From Pseudomonas cichorii (lineage in GTDB: Bacteria; Pseudomonadota; Gammaproteobacteria; Pseudomonadales; Pseudomonadaceae): a stretch of 64,000 nt of DNA. The stretch spans positions 2,594,001 to 2,658,000 of the forward strand of contig NZ_CP074349.1 of assembly GCF_018343775.1 (NCBI RefSeq), read 5' to 3'. The translations under genes were made by a program, and so were the position numbers. Shown one piece after another: positions 25,554 through 33,901 of the stretch; position 1 is the stretch's first letter; every line of letters begins with the position of its first letter. The notes below the pieces were generated by a model, which saw nothing but the letters and a program-made list of their open reading frames with translations, made no database searches and was not told the origin of the DNA.

Positions 25554-26459
25554 ATGTGCGGAATTGTTGGTTTGTACCTGAAAAACCCGGCGCTGGAGTC
25601 CCAGCTCGGAAAGCTGTTCGAGCCGATGCTTGAAGCGATGACCGATCGTGGTCCTGACAGTGCCGGGTTTGCGATTTATGGGGATGAAGTGACCGATGGC
25701 TGGGTCAAGCTGACCTTGCAGGCCACCACCGAAGGGTACGACTTCAAGGCGCTGATCGCGGCGCTGGAAGGCAAACTCGGCGCGTCACTGGACTGGTTCC
25801 AGAATGCGAGCGCCGTGGTGCTGAAGATCCAGGCTGAAGAAGCCGTTGTGCGTGCGGCTCTGGGTGAGCTGGCACCGACCGTGCGCATCATGAGCGCGGG
25901 CAAGAGCATCGAAATCCTCAAGGGCATGGGCTTGCCGAAAGAGATTTCCGAGCGTTTTGGCCTGAGCAGCATGAAAGGCAGCCACATCATCGGCCACACG
26001 CGCATGGCCACTGAAAGCGCCGTGACCATGGAAGGCAGTCACCCGTTTTCCACCGGCGCCGACCTGTGCCTGGTACACAACGGCTCGCTCTCCAACCACT
26101 TTCGTCTGCGTCAGGAACTGCGCCGCGAAGGGATCAACTTCGACACCGAGAACGACACGGAAGTCGCCGCCGGTTATCTGGCCTGGCGCCTTCAGCAGGG
26201 CGATTCCCTGAAGACCGCGCTGGACAGCTCGCTGGAAGCACTGGATGGCTTCTTCACCTTTGCCATCGGCACCCGCAACGGCTTTGCTGTGATTCGCGAC
26301 CCGATTGCCTGCAAGCCGGCGATTCTCGCCGAGACCGATGATTACGTCGCGATGGCTTCGGAATATCAGGCGCTGTCGAGCCTGCCGGGGATCGAGAAGG
26401 CCAAAGTCTGGGAACCTGTTCCCGCCACCATGTACATCTGGGAACGCGAGTCGGCTTAA
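25554..26459 (+). CDS. mgsA: Class II glutamine amidotransferase domain protein; probable N-methylglutamate synthase subunit A
   Basis: A 301-residue Ntn-hydrolase of the GATase-2 type, as in the N-terminal domain of glutamate synthase and PurF. The start at 25554 is fixed by chemistry: MCGIVGLYL exposes the catalytic Cys2 after Met removal, and the upstream extension would bury it. Conserved TDRGPDSAGFAIY (residues 29-41), IGHTRMATES (about 145) and VHNGSLSNHF (about 170) line the glutamine site. In N-methylglutamate synthase it is thought to release methylamine from gamma-glutamylmethylamide for transfer to 2-oxoglutarate. It is followed after 11 bp by mgsB. Confidence 0.87.
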   Translation: MCGIVGLYLKNPALESQLGKLFEPMLEAMTDRGPDSAGFAIYGDEVTDGWVKLTLQATTEGYDFKALIAALEGKLGASLDWFQNASAVVLKIQAEEAVVRAALGELAPTVRIMSAGKSIEILKGMGLPKEISERFGLSSMKGSHIIGHTRMATESAVTMEGSHPFSTGADLCLVHNGSLSNHFRLRQELRREGINFDTENDTEVAAGYLAWRLQQGDSLKTALDSSLEALDGFFTFAIGTRNGFAVIRDPIACKPAILAETDDYVAMASEYQALSSLPGIEKAKVWEPVPATMYIWERESA

Positions 26460-26470
26460 GGAGCACGCAC

Positions 26471-27154
26471 ATGAAAACCATCGATCTTTCCACTGCCAGC
26501 GTGCGTGACCTCAATCAGGCGCTGCACGATCAAGTCAGACAACTCGAGGAACGCGAGTGGGTCGTGACCCATCCCAACGGCGCTCACAACCTGGCGGTTG
26601 GCGTCAACGAAGCGGTGTCCGTGGATATTCAGGGGCACGCCGGCTATTACTGCGCCGGCATGAACCAGAAGGCCTCGATCACCGTGCATGGCAACGTCGG
26701 CGTCGGGTGTGCCGAAAACATGATGTCCGGTTATGTGCGGGTCAAAGGCAGCGCCTCACAAGCTGCGGGCGCGACTGCTCATGGCGGTTTGCTGGTCATC
26801 GAAGGTGATGCGGGTGCTCGTTGCGGCATTTCCATGAAGGGTATCGACATCGTGGTCGGCGGCAGCATTGGCCACATGAGCTGCTTCATGGGCCAGGCCG
26901 GTCGGCTGGTGGTCTGTGGCGATGCAGGCGATGCACTGGGCGATTCGCTGTACGAAACGAAGATTTTCGTCAAAGGCAGCGTGGAGTCCCTGGGTTCCGA
27001 CTGCATCGAGAAAGAGATGCGCCCGGAGCATCTGGAAGAGCTGCAAGAGCTGCTCAATCGCGCCGGTTTCAATGAAAAGGCCGCCGATTTCAAACGCTAC
27101 GGCTCGGCCCGTCAGCTCTACAACTTCAAAGTCGATAACGCCTCCGCGTACTGA
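26471..27154 (+). CDS. mgsB: GXGXG-motif protein; probable N-methylglutamate synthase subunit B
   Basis: A 227-residue free-standing version of the glutamate-synthase C-terminal beta-helix (GXGXG) domain. The ladder of glycine turns is visible from about residue 50 to 160: VSVDIQGHAGYYCAGMNQ, ITVHGNVGVGCAEN, VRVKGSASQAAG, LLVIEGDAGARCG, DIVVGGSIGHMS, LVVCGDAGDALGDSLYE. A helical tail follows. In GltB this domain shapes the ammonia tunnel between the amidotransferase and FMN sites. A good ribosome site (AAGGAG) precedes the ATG, and mgsC begins 15 bp later. Confidence 0.87.
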   Translation: MKTIDLSTASVRDLNQALHDQVRQLEEREWVVTHPNGAHNLAVGVNEAVSVDIQGHAGYYCAGMNQKASITVHGNVGVGCAENMMSGYVRVKGSASQAAGATAHGGLLVIEGDAGARCGISMKGIDIVVGGSIGHMSCFMGQAGRLVVCGDAGDALGDSLYETKIFVKGSVESLGSDCIEKEMRPEHLEELQELLNRAGFNEKAADFKRYGSARQLYNFKVDNASAY

Positions 27155-27169
27155 TCCAGGAGCATCATC

Positions 27170-28492
27170 ATGAGTGACAAACCAACTCCAGTCCTGCGCG
27201 AGTCCGCGACCTTCGACCGCCTGACCATTCAGGAAATCCAGCGTGCTGCTGAAACCGGCATCTACGACATTCGCGGTGGCGGCACCAAACGCAAGCTTCC
27301 GCATTTCGATGACCTGCTGCTGCTCGGCGCCAGCGTTTCCCGCTACCCGCTGGAAGGCTATCGCGAGAAGTGCGGGACCGATGTCATCCTTGGCAATCGT
27401 TTCGCCAAGAAGCCGATCCACCTGAAGATTCCGGTGACTATCGCGGGTATGAGCTTTGGTGCCTTGTCGGCCAATGCCAAGGAAGCACTGGGCCGTGGCG
27501 CGACCATCGCAGGTACCAGCACCACCACCGGTGACGGCGGCATGACCCCGGAAGAGCGCGGTCAGTCCCAGCACCTGGTCTATCAATACCTGCCATCGCG
27601 CTATGGCATGAACCCTGATGATCTGCGCAAGGCCGATGCCATCGAAATCGTGCTGGGGCAGGGCGCCAAACCGGGTGGTGGCGGCATGCTGCTGGGCATG
27701 AAGGTCACTGAGCGCGTTGCGGGCATGCGGACGCTGCCCATCGGTGTCGATCAGCGTTCGGCCTGCCGTCACCCGGACTGGACCGGCCCGGACGATCTGG
27801 CAATCAAGATTGCCGAGATCCGCGAAATCACCGACTGGGAAAAGCCGATCTACGTGAAGATCGGTGCGAGCCGCCCGTATTACGACGTCAAGCTGGCAGT
27901 CAAGGCCGGTGCGGATGTGATTGTGCTCGATGGCATGCAAGGCGGTACGGCGGCGACTCAGGAGGTGTTCATCGAACACGTGGGCATCCCGATTCTGCCA
28001 GCCATTCCTCAGGCCGTTCAGGCGTTGCAGGAAATGGGCATGCATCGCAAGGTGCAACTGATCGTGTCCGGCGGCATTCGTAACGGTGCCGACGTGGCCA
28101 AGGCCATGGCCCTCGGTGCCGATGCGGTTGCCATCGGCACGGCGGCGCTGATTGCGCTGGGCGATAACCATCCGCGTCTGGACGAGGAGTTGAAGAAGAT
28201 CGGCTCGGCGGCCGGTTTCTACGACGACTGGCAGAACGGCCGCGACCCGGCAGGTATCACCACTCAGGACCCGGAACTGTCCAAGCGTCTGGACCCGGTC
28301 GAAGGCGGGCGTCGTCTGGCAAATTACTTGCGTGTATTGGTGCTGGAAGCCCAGACCATGGCCCGCGCCTGCGGCAAGTCGCACCTGCACAACCTCGATC
28401 CCGAGGATCTGGTGGCGCTGACGGTGGAGTCTGCAGCCATGGCGCGAGTGCCTTTGGCCGGAACCAGCTGGATTCCAGGTCAGCAGTACTGA
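27170..28492 (+). CDS. mgsC: FMN-binding glutamate-synthase-domain protein; probable N-methylglutamate synthase subunit C
   Basis: A 440-residue TIM-barrel flavoprotein equal to the central FMN domain of glutamate synthase. Landmarks are ITIAGMSFGALSANAKEALGRGA-type sequence near residue 95, LGQGAKPGGGGML near 160 (counterpart of GEGAKPGEGG in GltB), YVKIGASRPYYDVKLAVKAGADVIVLDGMQGGT near 225-260 and VSGGIRNGADVAKAMALGADAVAIGTAAL near 300 (FMN phosphate loop). It reduces the imine of 2-oxoglutarate with ammonia or methylamine. With MgsA and MgsB it would form N-methylglutamate synthase, a split GltB-like enzyme. AGGAG precedes the ATG. Confidence 0.88.
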   Translation: MSDKPTPVLRESATFDRLTIQEIQRAAETGIYDIRGGGTKRKLPHFDDLLLLGASVSRYPLEGYREKCGTDVILGNRFAKKPIHLKIPVTIAGMSFGALSANAKEALGRGATIAGTSTTTGDGGMTPEERGQSQHLVYQYLPSRYGMNPDDLRKADAIEIVLGQGAKPGGGGMLLGMKVTERVAGMRTLPIGVDQRSACRHPDWTGPDDLAIKIAEIREITDWEKPIYVKIGASRPYYDVKLAVKAGADVIVLDGMQGGTAATQEVFIEHVGIPILPAIPQAVQALQEMGMHRKVQLIVSGGIRNGADVAKAMALGADAVAIGTAALIALGDNHPRLDEELKKIGSAAGFYDDWQNGRDPAGITTQDPELSKRLDPVEGGRRLANYLRVLVLEAQTMARACGKSHLHNLDPEDLVALTVESAAMARVPLAGTSWIPGQQY

Positions 28493-28498
28493 TCCCCC

Positions 28499-28554
28499 CG
28501 TAGGAGCGAATTTATTCGCGAATGTGCGGAGCGCCGCCCGATTCGCTCCTACGG
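28499..28554. repeat. REP/REPIN-type element between mgsC and amt
   Basis: GTAGGAGCGAATTTATTCGCG and the inverted ATTCGCTCCTAC flank CGGAGCGCCGCCCGATT, the same insert as at 23111. In this position it may limit read-through from mgsC into the transporter gene. Confidence 0.8.
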
Positions 28555-28647
28555 AGTTTTATCTATAAAGAGGCCGCAAAGGCCCGCAGTTTCAAGCCAC
28601 TCTGCTTTCTGCCCGACACTTTCCATTCCCATGCAGGAGCTTTGATA

Positions 28648-29973
28648 ATGGTTAATCGTCCTATCGGCAAATCCCTTCTGGCGTTACTGGCAGTCGGCGC
28701 TTTTTCTCCTCTGGCCCTGGCGGCCGAAACCCCTGTTCTCAATACCGGCAGCACCGCCTGGATGATCACCGCCGCCGTGCTGGTGCTGTTCATGTGCCTG
28801 CCTGGCCTGGCGCTGTTTTATGGCGGTCTGGTGCGGGCCAAGAACATGCTTTCGTTGTTTACCCAGTGTTTCGGTATTGCAGGGCTGGTGGGTGTGTTGT
28901 GGATCATCTACGGCTACAGCATGGTGGTCGACACCAGCAACATGGTTGAAGGTGAAGTGACCTTCAACAGCTTTGTCGGCGGCCTGAGCCGTGTCTTTCT
29001 GGCGGGCATGACGCCGGACAGTCTGGTGGGCGAGATTCCTGAAGGGGTGTTCGTGACCTTCCAGATGACTTTCGCCATCATCACCCCGGCACTGATTGCA
29101 GGTGCCTTTGCCGAGCGCATGAAGTTCTCGGCAGCGCTGCTGTTCATGGCGATCTGGTTCACTCTGGTCTACGCGCCGGTGGCGCACATGGTCTGGGGCG
29201 GAGCGGGGGCCTTGATGCATAACTGGGGCGTGCTGGACTTTGCGGGCGGCACCGCCGTGCATATCAATGCCGGGGTTGCGGCACTGGCGGCCTGTCTGGT
29301 GCTGGGCAAGCGCAAGGGCTATCAGAACACGCCAATGCCTGCGCATAACCTGAGCCTGACCATGGCCGGTGCGGCGATGCTGTGGGTCGGCTGGTTCGGT
29401 TTCAACATCGGCTCAGGCGGCGGCCTGAGCGGCACGTCGGGCATCGTCATGCTCAATACTCAGGTAGGCGCTTGCGCCGGTATTCTGGGCTGGATGTTTA
29501 CCGAGTGGTTCAAGGTCGGCAAGCCCAGCGCATTGGGTCTGGCCAGCGGCGCATTGGCCGGCCTGGTGGGGATTACTCCGGCTTGCGCCTATGTCGGTGT
29601 CGGCGGAGCCCTGGCAATCGGCTTGTTGTGTGGCGTGTTCTGCTACTTGAGCGTGACCGTCCTGAAGAAGCGCCTGGGCTATGACGACAGCCTGGATGTA
29701 TTCGGCCTGCACGGTGTGGGCGGCATGATCGGTGCGGTGCTGACCGGTGTGTTCTGTTTACCGTCGATGGGCGGTCTGGTGCCGGATGTGAGCATGGGCG
29801 CTCAGGTCATCGCGCAGATCAAGGGTGTGCTGTTCACCACGGTTTATTGCTTCGTGGTCAGCTGGGGGATTCTCAAGCTCGTCAACGCCCTGATCGGCTT
29901 GCGTGCTCATGAATCGGTGGAAGAGATGGGGCTGGATCTGGCCGAGCACAATGAGCGTGCTTATAACCATTAA
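28648..29973 (+). CDS. amt: Ammonium-transporter-family protein (Amt), probable methylammonium/ammonium uptake
   Basis: A 441-residue inner-membrane channel of the Amt/Mep/Rh family. A cleavable signal peptide (first 23 residues, ALAAET) is followed by about eleven transmembrane helices. Family marks are the AWMITAAVLVLFMCLPGLALFYGGLVRAKN start, AGGTAVHINAGVAALAACLVLG near residue 200 (pore His), MLWVGWFGFNIGSGG and DVFGLHGVGGMIGAVLTGVF near 345 (second pore His). The start at 28648 has AGGAG upstream. No glnK (PII) gene is adjacent, unlike the housekeeping amtB. Its place at the end of the gmaS-mgsABC arm suggests methylammonium import; the family also carries ammonium. Confidence 0.9.
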   Translation: MVNRPIGKSLLALLAVGAFSPLALAAETPVLNTGSTAWMITAAVLVLFMCLPGLALFYGGLVRAKNMLSLFTQCFGIAGLVGVLWIIYGYSMVVDTSNMVEGEVTFNSFVGGLSRVFLAGMTPDSLVGEIPEGVFVTFQMTFAIITPALIAGAFAERMKFSAALLFMAIWFTLVYAPVAHMVWGGAGALMHNWGVLDFAGGTAVHINAGVAALAACLVLGKRKGYQNTPMPAHNLSLTMAGAAMLWVGWFGFNIGSGGGLSGTSGIVMLNTQVGACAGILGWMFTEWFKVGKPSALGLASGALAGLVGITPACAYVGVGGALAIGLLCGVFCYLSVTVLKKRLGYDDSLDVFGLHGVGGMIGAVLTGVFCLPSMGGLVPDVSMGAQVIAQIKGVLFTTVYCFVVSWGILKLVNALIGLRAHESVEEMGLDLAEHNERAYNH

Positions 29974-29983
29974 AGGAAGTTGA

Positions 29984-30032
29984 AGCAGGAGCGAATTCAT
30001 TCGCGATTTTCGCGGATAAATCCGCTCCTGCA
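29984..30032. repeat. REP/REPIN-type element between convergent genes
   Basis: GCAGGAGCGAATTCATTCGCG and GCGGATAAATCCGCTCCTGC form a hairpin between amt and the monooxygenase gene, which converge here. It probably acts as a bidirectional transcript end. Confidence 0.75.
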
Positions 30033-30038
30033 GACGAC

Positions 30039-31076
30039 TCAGCGAAACGCTGGTATTACGTGCTTGATGAACAGTTCCAGCGATTTCTTCTTCTCGGCGT
30101 GCGACAGGCTGTTGTCACACCAGAAGCTGAACTCATCGACGCCCAGTTCCTGGTAGTAACGGATGCGCGGGATGATTTCTTCCGGCGTGCCGATCATGGT
30201 GTTCTTGCGGATGTTTTCCAGCTCGAACTCCGGGCGTTCCTTGAATTTCTCTTCCGGGCTTGGCGCCAGAAAGCCATTGACCGGTGTCTGCTTGTTGCCG
30301 AACCAGGCATCGAAGGTGCGATAGAACTTCGAGATCGCGGTCGCGCCGACTTTCCAGCCTTCGGGCTCGTCAGCAGTGTGGACGTGGGTGTGGCGCAGGA
30401 CCATCAATTGCGGGCGAGGGACGCTTGGGTTGTTGTCCAGCGCGGCCTGGAACTTGTTCTTCAGGTCCAGAACCTCTTCATCGCCTTTCATCAGCGGCGT
30501 GACCATGACGTTGCAGCCGTTCTGCACCGCAAAGTTGTGGGAATCCGGGTCGCGGGCGGCGATCCACATCGGTGGCGTATTGACCGGTTTCGGCACACAG
30601 GTGGAGGTGGGGAATTTCCAGATATCGCCGTCGTGCGCATAGTCGCCTTGCCACAGGGCCTTGACCACGGGGACCATTTCACGAAGGGCCTTGCCGCCTT
30701 CAGAGGCTGGCATGCCACCCGCCATGCGATCGAACTCGACCTGATAGGCGCCGCGAGCCAGACCCACTTCCATGCGCCCATTGCTGATGACATCCAGCAG
30801 CGCGCATTCGCCGGCTACCCGCAACGGGTGCCAGAACGGAGCAATGATAGTGCCTGCGCCCAGGTGGATAGTGCTGGTTCTGGCAGCGAGATAGGCCAGC
30901 AGCGGCATCGGGCTTGGAGAAATGGTGTATTCCATTGCATGGTGTTCGCCGATCCAGACGGTACTGAATCCGCCTTTTTCGGCCAGCAGCGTCAGTTCGG
31001 TCAGGTCCTCGAACAACTGGCGATGGCTGACTTGCTCATCCCAGCGTTCCATGTGCACGAACAACGAAAATTTCAT
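30039..31076 (-). CDS. LLM-class (bacterial-luciferase-like) flavin-dependent monooxygenase
   Basis: A 345-residue F420/FMN TIM-barrel monooxygenase of the luciferase-like superfamily. Characteristic segments are STVWIGEHHAMEYTISPSPMPLLAYLAARTSTIHLGAGTIIAPFWHPLRVAGECALLDVISNGRMEVGLARGA across residues 40-115 and GTPEEIIPRIRYYQELGVDEF near 300. Such enzymes use a reduced flavin from a partner reductase to oxygenate small organic substrates; the substrate cannot be told. The ATG at 31076 has GAGGTGAG in front; an in-frame GTG lies 9 bp earlier. It is next to the methylamine locus and shares the GGTATACC motif with the gmaS promoter, so a link through release of amines is conceivable but unproven. 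Confidence 0.87.
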   Translation of the reverse strand: MKFSLFVHMERWDEQVSHRQLFEDLTELTLLAEKGGFSTVWIGEHHAMEYTISPSPMPLLAYLAARTSTIHLGAGTIIAPFWHPLRVAGECALLDVISNGRMEVGLARGAYQVEFDRMAGGMPASEGGKALREMVPVVKALWQGDYAHDGDIWKFPTSTCVPKPVNTPPMWIAARDPDSHNFAVQNGCNVMVTPLMKGDEEVLDLKNKFQAALDNNPSVPRPQLMVLRHTHVHTADEPEGWKVGATAISKFYRTFDAWFGNKQTPVNGFLAPSPEEKFKERPEFELENIRKNTMIGTPEEIIPRIRYYQELGVDEFSFWCDNSLSHAEKKKSLELFIKHVIPAFR

Positions 31077-31130
31077 GACACTCACCTCGGTTCAATCGTG
31101 GCGCCTCAGAAGGGCGGAGCCGATATTTTT

Positions 31131-31209
31131 TTGGTATACCGCAATGCTGTGTGGTGATGCAGCTCAGACGTGTGGGTCAGCCTGTTTTGTCTGATGGTAT
31201 ACCGTAATA
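31131..31209 (-). promoter_or_regulatory. Two direct copies of a TGGTATACCGYAATRCT element upstream of the monooxygenase
   Basis: TGGTATACCGCAATGCT at 31132 and TGGTATACCGTAATACT at 31195, exactly 63 bp apart (about six helical turns), each with the perfect palindrome GGTATACC at its core. Spacing and symmetry suggest cooperative binding of a dimeric regulator, most plausibly of the GntR/FadR type. A third core copy is at the gmaS promoter (23959-23966). Confidence 0.55.
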
Positions 31210-31259
31210 CTTTCTGTGCAAGTATTTTTTGGTGAGGGTCGGCTTCTCCACCAGGAAAC

Positions 31260-32702
31260 TCACTTCATGTGCAGCGCATAGCCTGGCGTCCAGCTTTCCA
31301 GCCGGTATTGCTCGGCAATCATGGCGCAGTAGCTCAGGCGGGTCAGGTACGCGCCGCGGGCATCGAGGTAGGAATGGATCTGCGCGGCTTCACTGCATAT
31401 CGCCAGTTTGCGCCCGCGCAGCAGGCCGAATGACTGGGCCGAACGCATGGCACCCATGGGCTCTGGGTCGGCAATCAATAGCGCGCCTTCGGGCACCGAG
31501 GCTTCATAGACTCGCACGAAGCGCTCGGCGGATCGATCCGGCAGGTAAGGCGCCATGAAGTAATGAATGTCATCGCGAAACGGCAGCGCCTCGATATGCG
31601 TCGGCAAGCGGATCAGGCCACTGCTGTAGAGAAAGTAGACGAACAGAATCACGATGGGTGAGGTCAGTGTCGACAGGTTCAGCAGGGCAGTTCTCATGCG
31701 ACAGCGGGCCAGTAGCGCCTGAAGCTGAATCACGCCCAGAATGCTGAACAGCGCCACGCCGGGCAGGAAGAAGACAAAGCGATCGGTCACGTTGTATGAA
31801 GCCGCGAACACCAGATTCAGCAACCCTGCGCTCCACAGCAGTCGCAGCCTTTTGCCACGGGGAAAGACGAGCAGCCCCAACAGTTGCGGCCCCAGCAATG
31901 AGAGCAGCAACAAGCCTACGGATTTTTTCTCGTACCACATGATATCGAAGCGCAGCAGACTGCCTTCCCGGTTGATGTCACCCACAATGGCGGACGAACC
32001 GGTGAAGTAGCGGCGGCCTGTTTCCAGCATGCTCATCGGGACCTGCAGGTCATGGACGATGGCTGGCAAGGCGACAGCGATACCCGCAATGAAACCTGGC
32101 AGGGTCATCAGAGTGCGCAGCCTGTGCCGGTACAGCAACTGGATGTAGAGCGGCAGCAGCACCACAAAGGTCAGTTGGTGAGTCGCCGCACCAAGCCCGG
32201 TCAGCAGGCCGATCACAAGCAGCTTCCTGGAATCGCCCAGGCGCGCTCCTGCACTGAACTGCACCCAGTAGGCCATCAGCATCAGCAAGGTATGCAGCAC
32301 ATACACATCTGCCTTGGTCGATACCCAGAACACGGCATGGGACAGCACGCTGACCACGGCGGCGAGCATGGCCTGCCGTGAGGTGGCGCCTGCGCTCGTG
32401 GCCAGCCGATAGATGATCCAGGCCAGCGGCAGCAGAAGCATCGAGTTGAGCAGGCTCAAGGTCTGAGGGCCGAATAACTGGAAGAACAGCGTCGTGACGA
32501 ACCGATAGAGGGGATGTTCCACCGGGCCAAGTGACTGGCTGAAGTACTGACCCTGACTGGCATCGACCAGCAACAGGCCGTTGTCCCGCCACTGGATCGG
32601 GCCGCTGGAGGCGACAAAGCTTGCGGCAATCGCGGCACATACCAGCAGCAGGGGAATGATAGGGAGCAATGATGAAGCGCGCTGGTTTTTGTCCGGGCTC
32701 AT
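31260..32702 (-). CDS. Polytopic membrane protein, GT-C glycosyltransferase-like (DUF2723-like)
   Basis: A 480-residue inner-membrane protein with about ten hydrophobic segments up to residue 380 and a soluble C-terminal part. The first periplasmic loop carries DNGLLLVDASQGQYFSQSLGPVEHPLY, reminiscent of the acidic-residue loop followed by HPPxY/HPLY in DUF2723 and other GT-C lipid-linked sugar transferases. No other catalytic motif is certain. The gene lies 39 bp after a DprE2-like reductase on the same strand, so the pair may act on a polyprenyl-linked sugar at the membrane (inference). Confidence in the fold is moderate and in the activity low. Confidence 0.6.
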   Translation of the reverse strand: MSPDKNQRASSLLPIIPLLLVCAAIAASFVASSGPIQWRDNGLLLVDASQGQYFSQSLGPVEHPLYRFVTTLFFQLFGPQTLSLLNSMLLLPLAWIIYRLATSAGATSRQAMLAAVVSVLSHAVFWVSTKADVYVLHTLLMLMAYWVQFSAGARLGDSRKLLVIGLLTGLGAATHQLTFVVLLPLYIQLLYRHRLRTLMTLPGFIAGIAVALPAIVHDLQVPMSMLETGRRYFTGSSAIVGDINREGSLLRFDIMWYEKKSVGLLLLSLLGPQLLGLLVFPRGKRLRLLWSAGLLNLVFAASYNVTDRFVFFLPGVALFSILGVIQLQALLARCRMRTALLNLSTLTSPIVILFVYFLYSSGLIRLPTHIEALPFRDDIHYFMAPYLPDRSAERFVRVYEASVPEGALLIADPEPMGAMRSAQSFGLLRGRKLAICSEAAQIHSYLDARGAYLTRLSYCAMIAEQYRLESWTPGYALHMK

Positions 32703-32741
32703 GGAAGGGGTCTCGGGGGCAAGTGAGGGATGGCGCTTGAG

Positions 32742-33482
32742 TTACAGATCGAGCCTTTTGAACAGTGGCTGGGGAATCGAACGGATCACCCACATGAGCA
32801 AGGCCCAGAAACCCGGTGCATAGAGGACCGTCGTCTTGCGCTCGATACCGCTGACGATGCGGTCAGCGACCTGCCCGGGTTGCGCGACCAGTGCCGCAGG
32901 TAGCGACATGCCACGGGTCATGGGCGTATCGACAAAGCCTGGTTTGATGATCATTACATGCACGCCGACCTTGAACAGACGGGCCTGTAGACCTTCGCTG
33001 AATGTCGAGACGGCTGCCTTGGCCGAGCCGTACAGATAATTGGAAGGCCGGCCCCGGTCACCCGCCACGGAAGAAATCACCGCCAGACTGCCGTTGCGCT
33101 GCAATTCGAATTGCCTGGCCAGCAAGGTCAGCAGGGCAATTACCGTCGCGGCATTGGTGATGAACTCCTGGAGCATCAGCCCCACATTCTGCTCGCAGGC
33201 TTGCTGGTCGGGCAGGGTGCCATGGGCAATCAGGGCCACATCGATCTGGCCCAGCGCCGTGAGGCAGTCGATGAGCATTTTCGGGTGTTCGGCAAAATGC
33301 GTGGCGTCCATTTCATGCAGCGTGATGTTCTTTGCGCCTCTGGTTCTGAGGTCGGCTGCGGTGGCGTGCAGCTTGCTGACATTGCGTCCCACCAGAAAGA
33401 AATCACAGCCCTGTACGGCCCATAGCCGGGCGCAGGCAATGGCGATGGAGGATGTAGCGCCGATAATAAGGATTCGTTTCAT
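32742..33482 (-). CDS. DprE2-like short-chain dehydrogenase
   Basis: A 246-residue Rossmann-fold reductase. The NAD(P) motif reads RILIIGATSSIAIACAR (residues 3-19), a variant of the GxxxGxG pattern as in DprE2. The catalytic Tyr/Lys are in YLYGSAKAAVSTF near residue 145, preceded by VISSVAG. The C-terminal tail ALLMWVIRSIPQPLFKRLDL matches the membrane-associated end of mycobacterial DprE2, which finishes epimerisation of decaprenylphosphoryl-ribose to arabinose. The DprE1 oxidase partner is not in the window. The ATG at 33482 (MKRIL) has GAGTGG upstream. Confidence 0.8.
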   Translation of the reverse strand: MKRILIIGATSSIAIACARLWAVQGCDFFLVGRNVSKLHATAADLRTRGAKNITLHEMDATHFAEHPKMLIDCLTALGQIDVALIAHGTLPDQQACEQNVGLMLQEFITNAATVIALLTLLARQFELQRNGSLAVISSVAGDRGRPSNYLYGSAKAAVSTFSEGLQARLFKVGVHVMIIKPGFVDTPMTRGMSLPAALVAQPGQVADRIVSGIERKTTVLYAPGFWALLMWVIRSIPQPLFKRLDL

Positions 33483-33826
33483 AGAGCCACTCGTTTCCAG
33501 AGGCGGGAGATCAGCGGACATGGCAAAGCAACGCCTGATTTAATAAAGCGCTCTTCAAGATCCATAACTAAAGGCGTAACTAGCAAGGGTTCGCCCTTGA
33601 ATGACGGGCATGGAGAGCACTTTGTTAAGCTTTGTGAACACTATGGAACGAAAGTGAACGAATGCCACTTCAATAAAGTTAAAGGGGGTATAGCCATTTC
33701 GTCATCGGGCTGGCGTCAGAAAATCCTGGAGAAAAATGGCTTGGTATAACGGCTGAACTGTTTCAGCTATTTAACATTTATTCCCATCCATAGACGTTAG
33801 TTGTAAAGGGAGAGAGACGTCCTGTT
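33483..33826. other. Divergent promoter region between DprE2-like gene and norR-type gene
   Basis: About 340 bp, AT-rich, without a credible ORF. It separates two divergent units and should hold both promoters. No clear sigma-54 element or known operator was recognised. Confidence 0.5.
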
Positions 33827-33901
33827 ATGGAATATAAATGTCGCATTAACACTGCGAGGAGTCATAATGACCCGTTTTCGGCCATGGTTCAGGAGTCGTA
33901 A
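33827..33901 (+). CDS. Possible 24-codon upstream ORF of the norR-type gene
   Basis: The ATG at 33827 opens a 24-codon frame (MEYKCRINTARSHNDPFSAM...) whose stop overlaps the norR start as TAATG. A purine-rich AAAGGGAGAGAGA lies 12-24 nt upstream. Across it the sequence AGGAGTCRTAATGACC occurs twice (33857 and 33891). It may be a leader peptide coupled to norR or chance; no homology is recognised. Confidence 0.3.
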   Translation: MEYKCRINTARSHNDPFSAMVQES

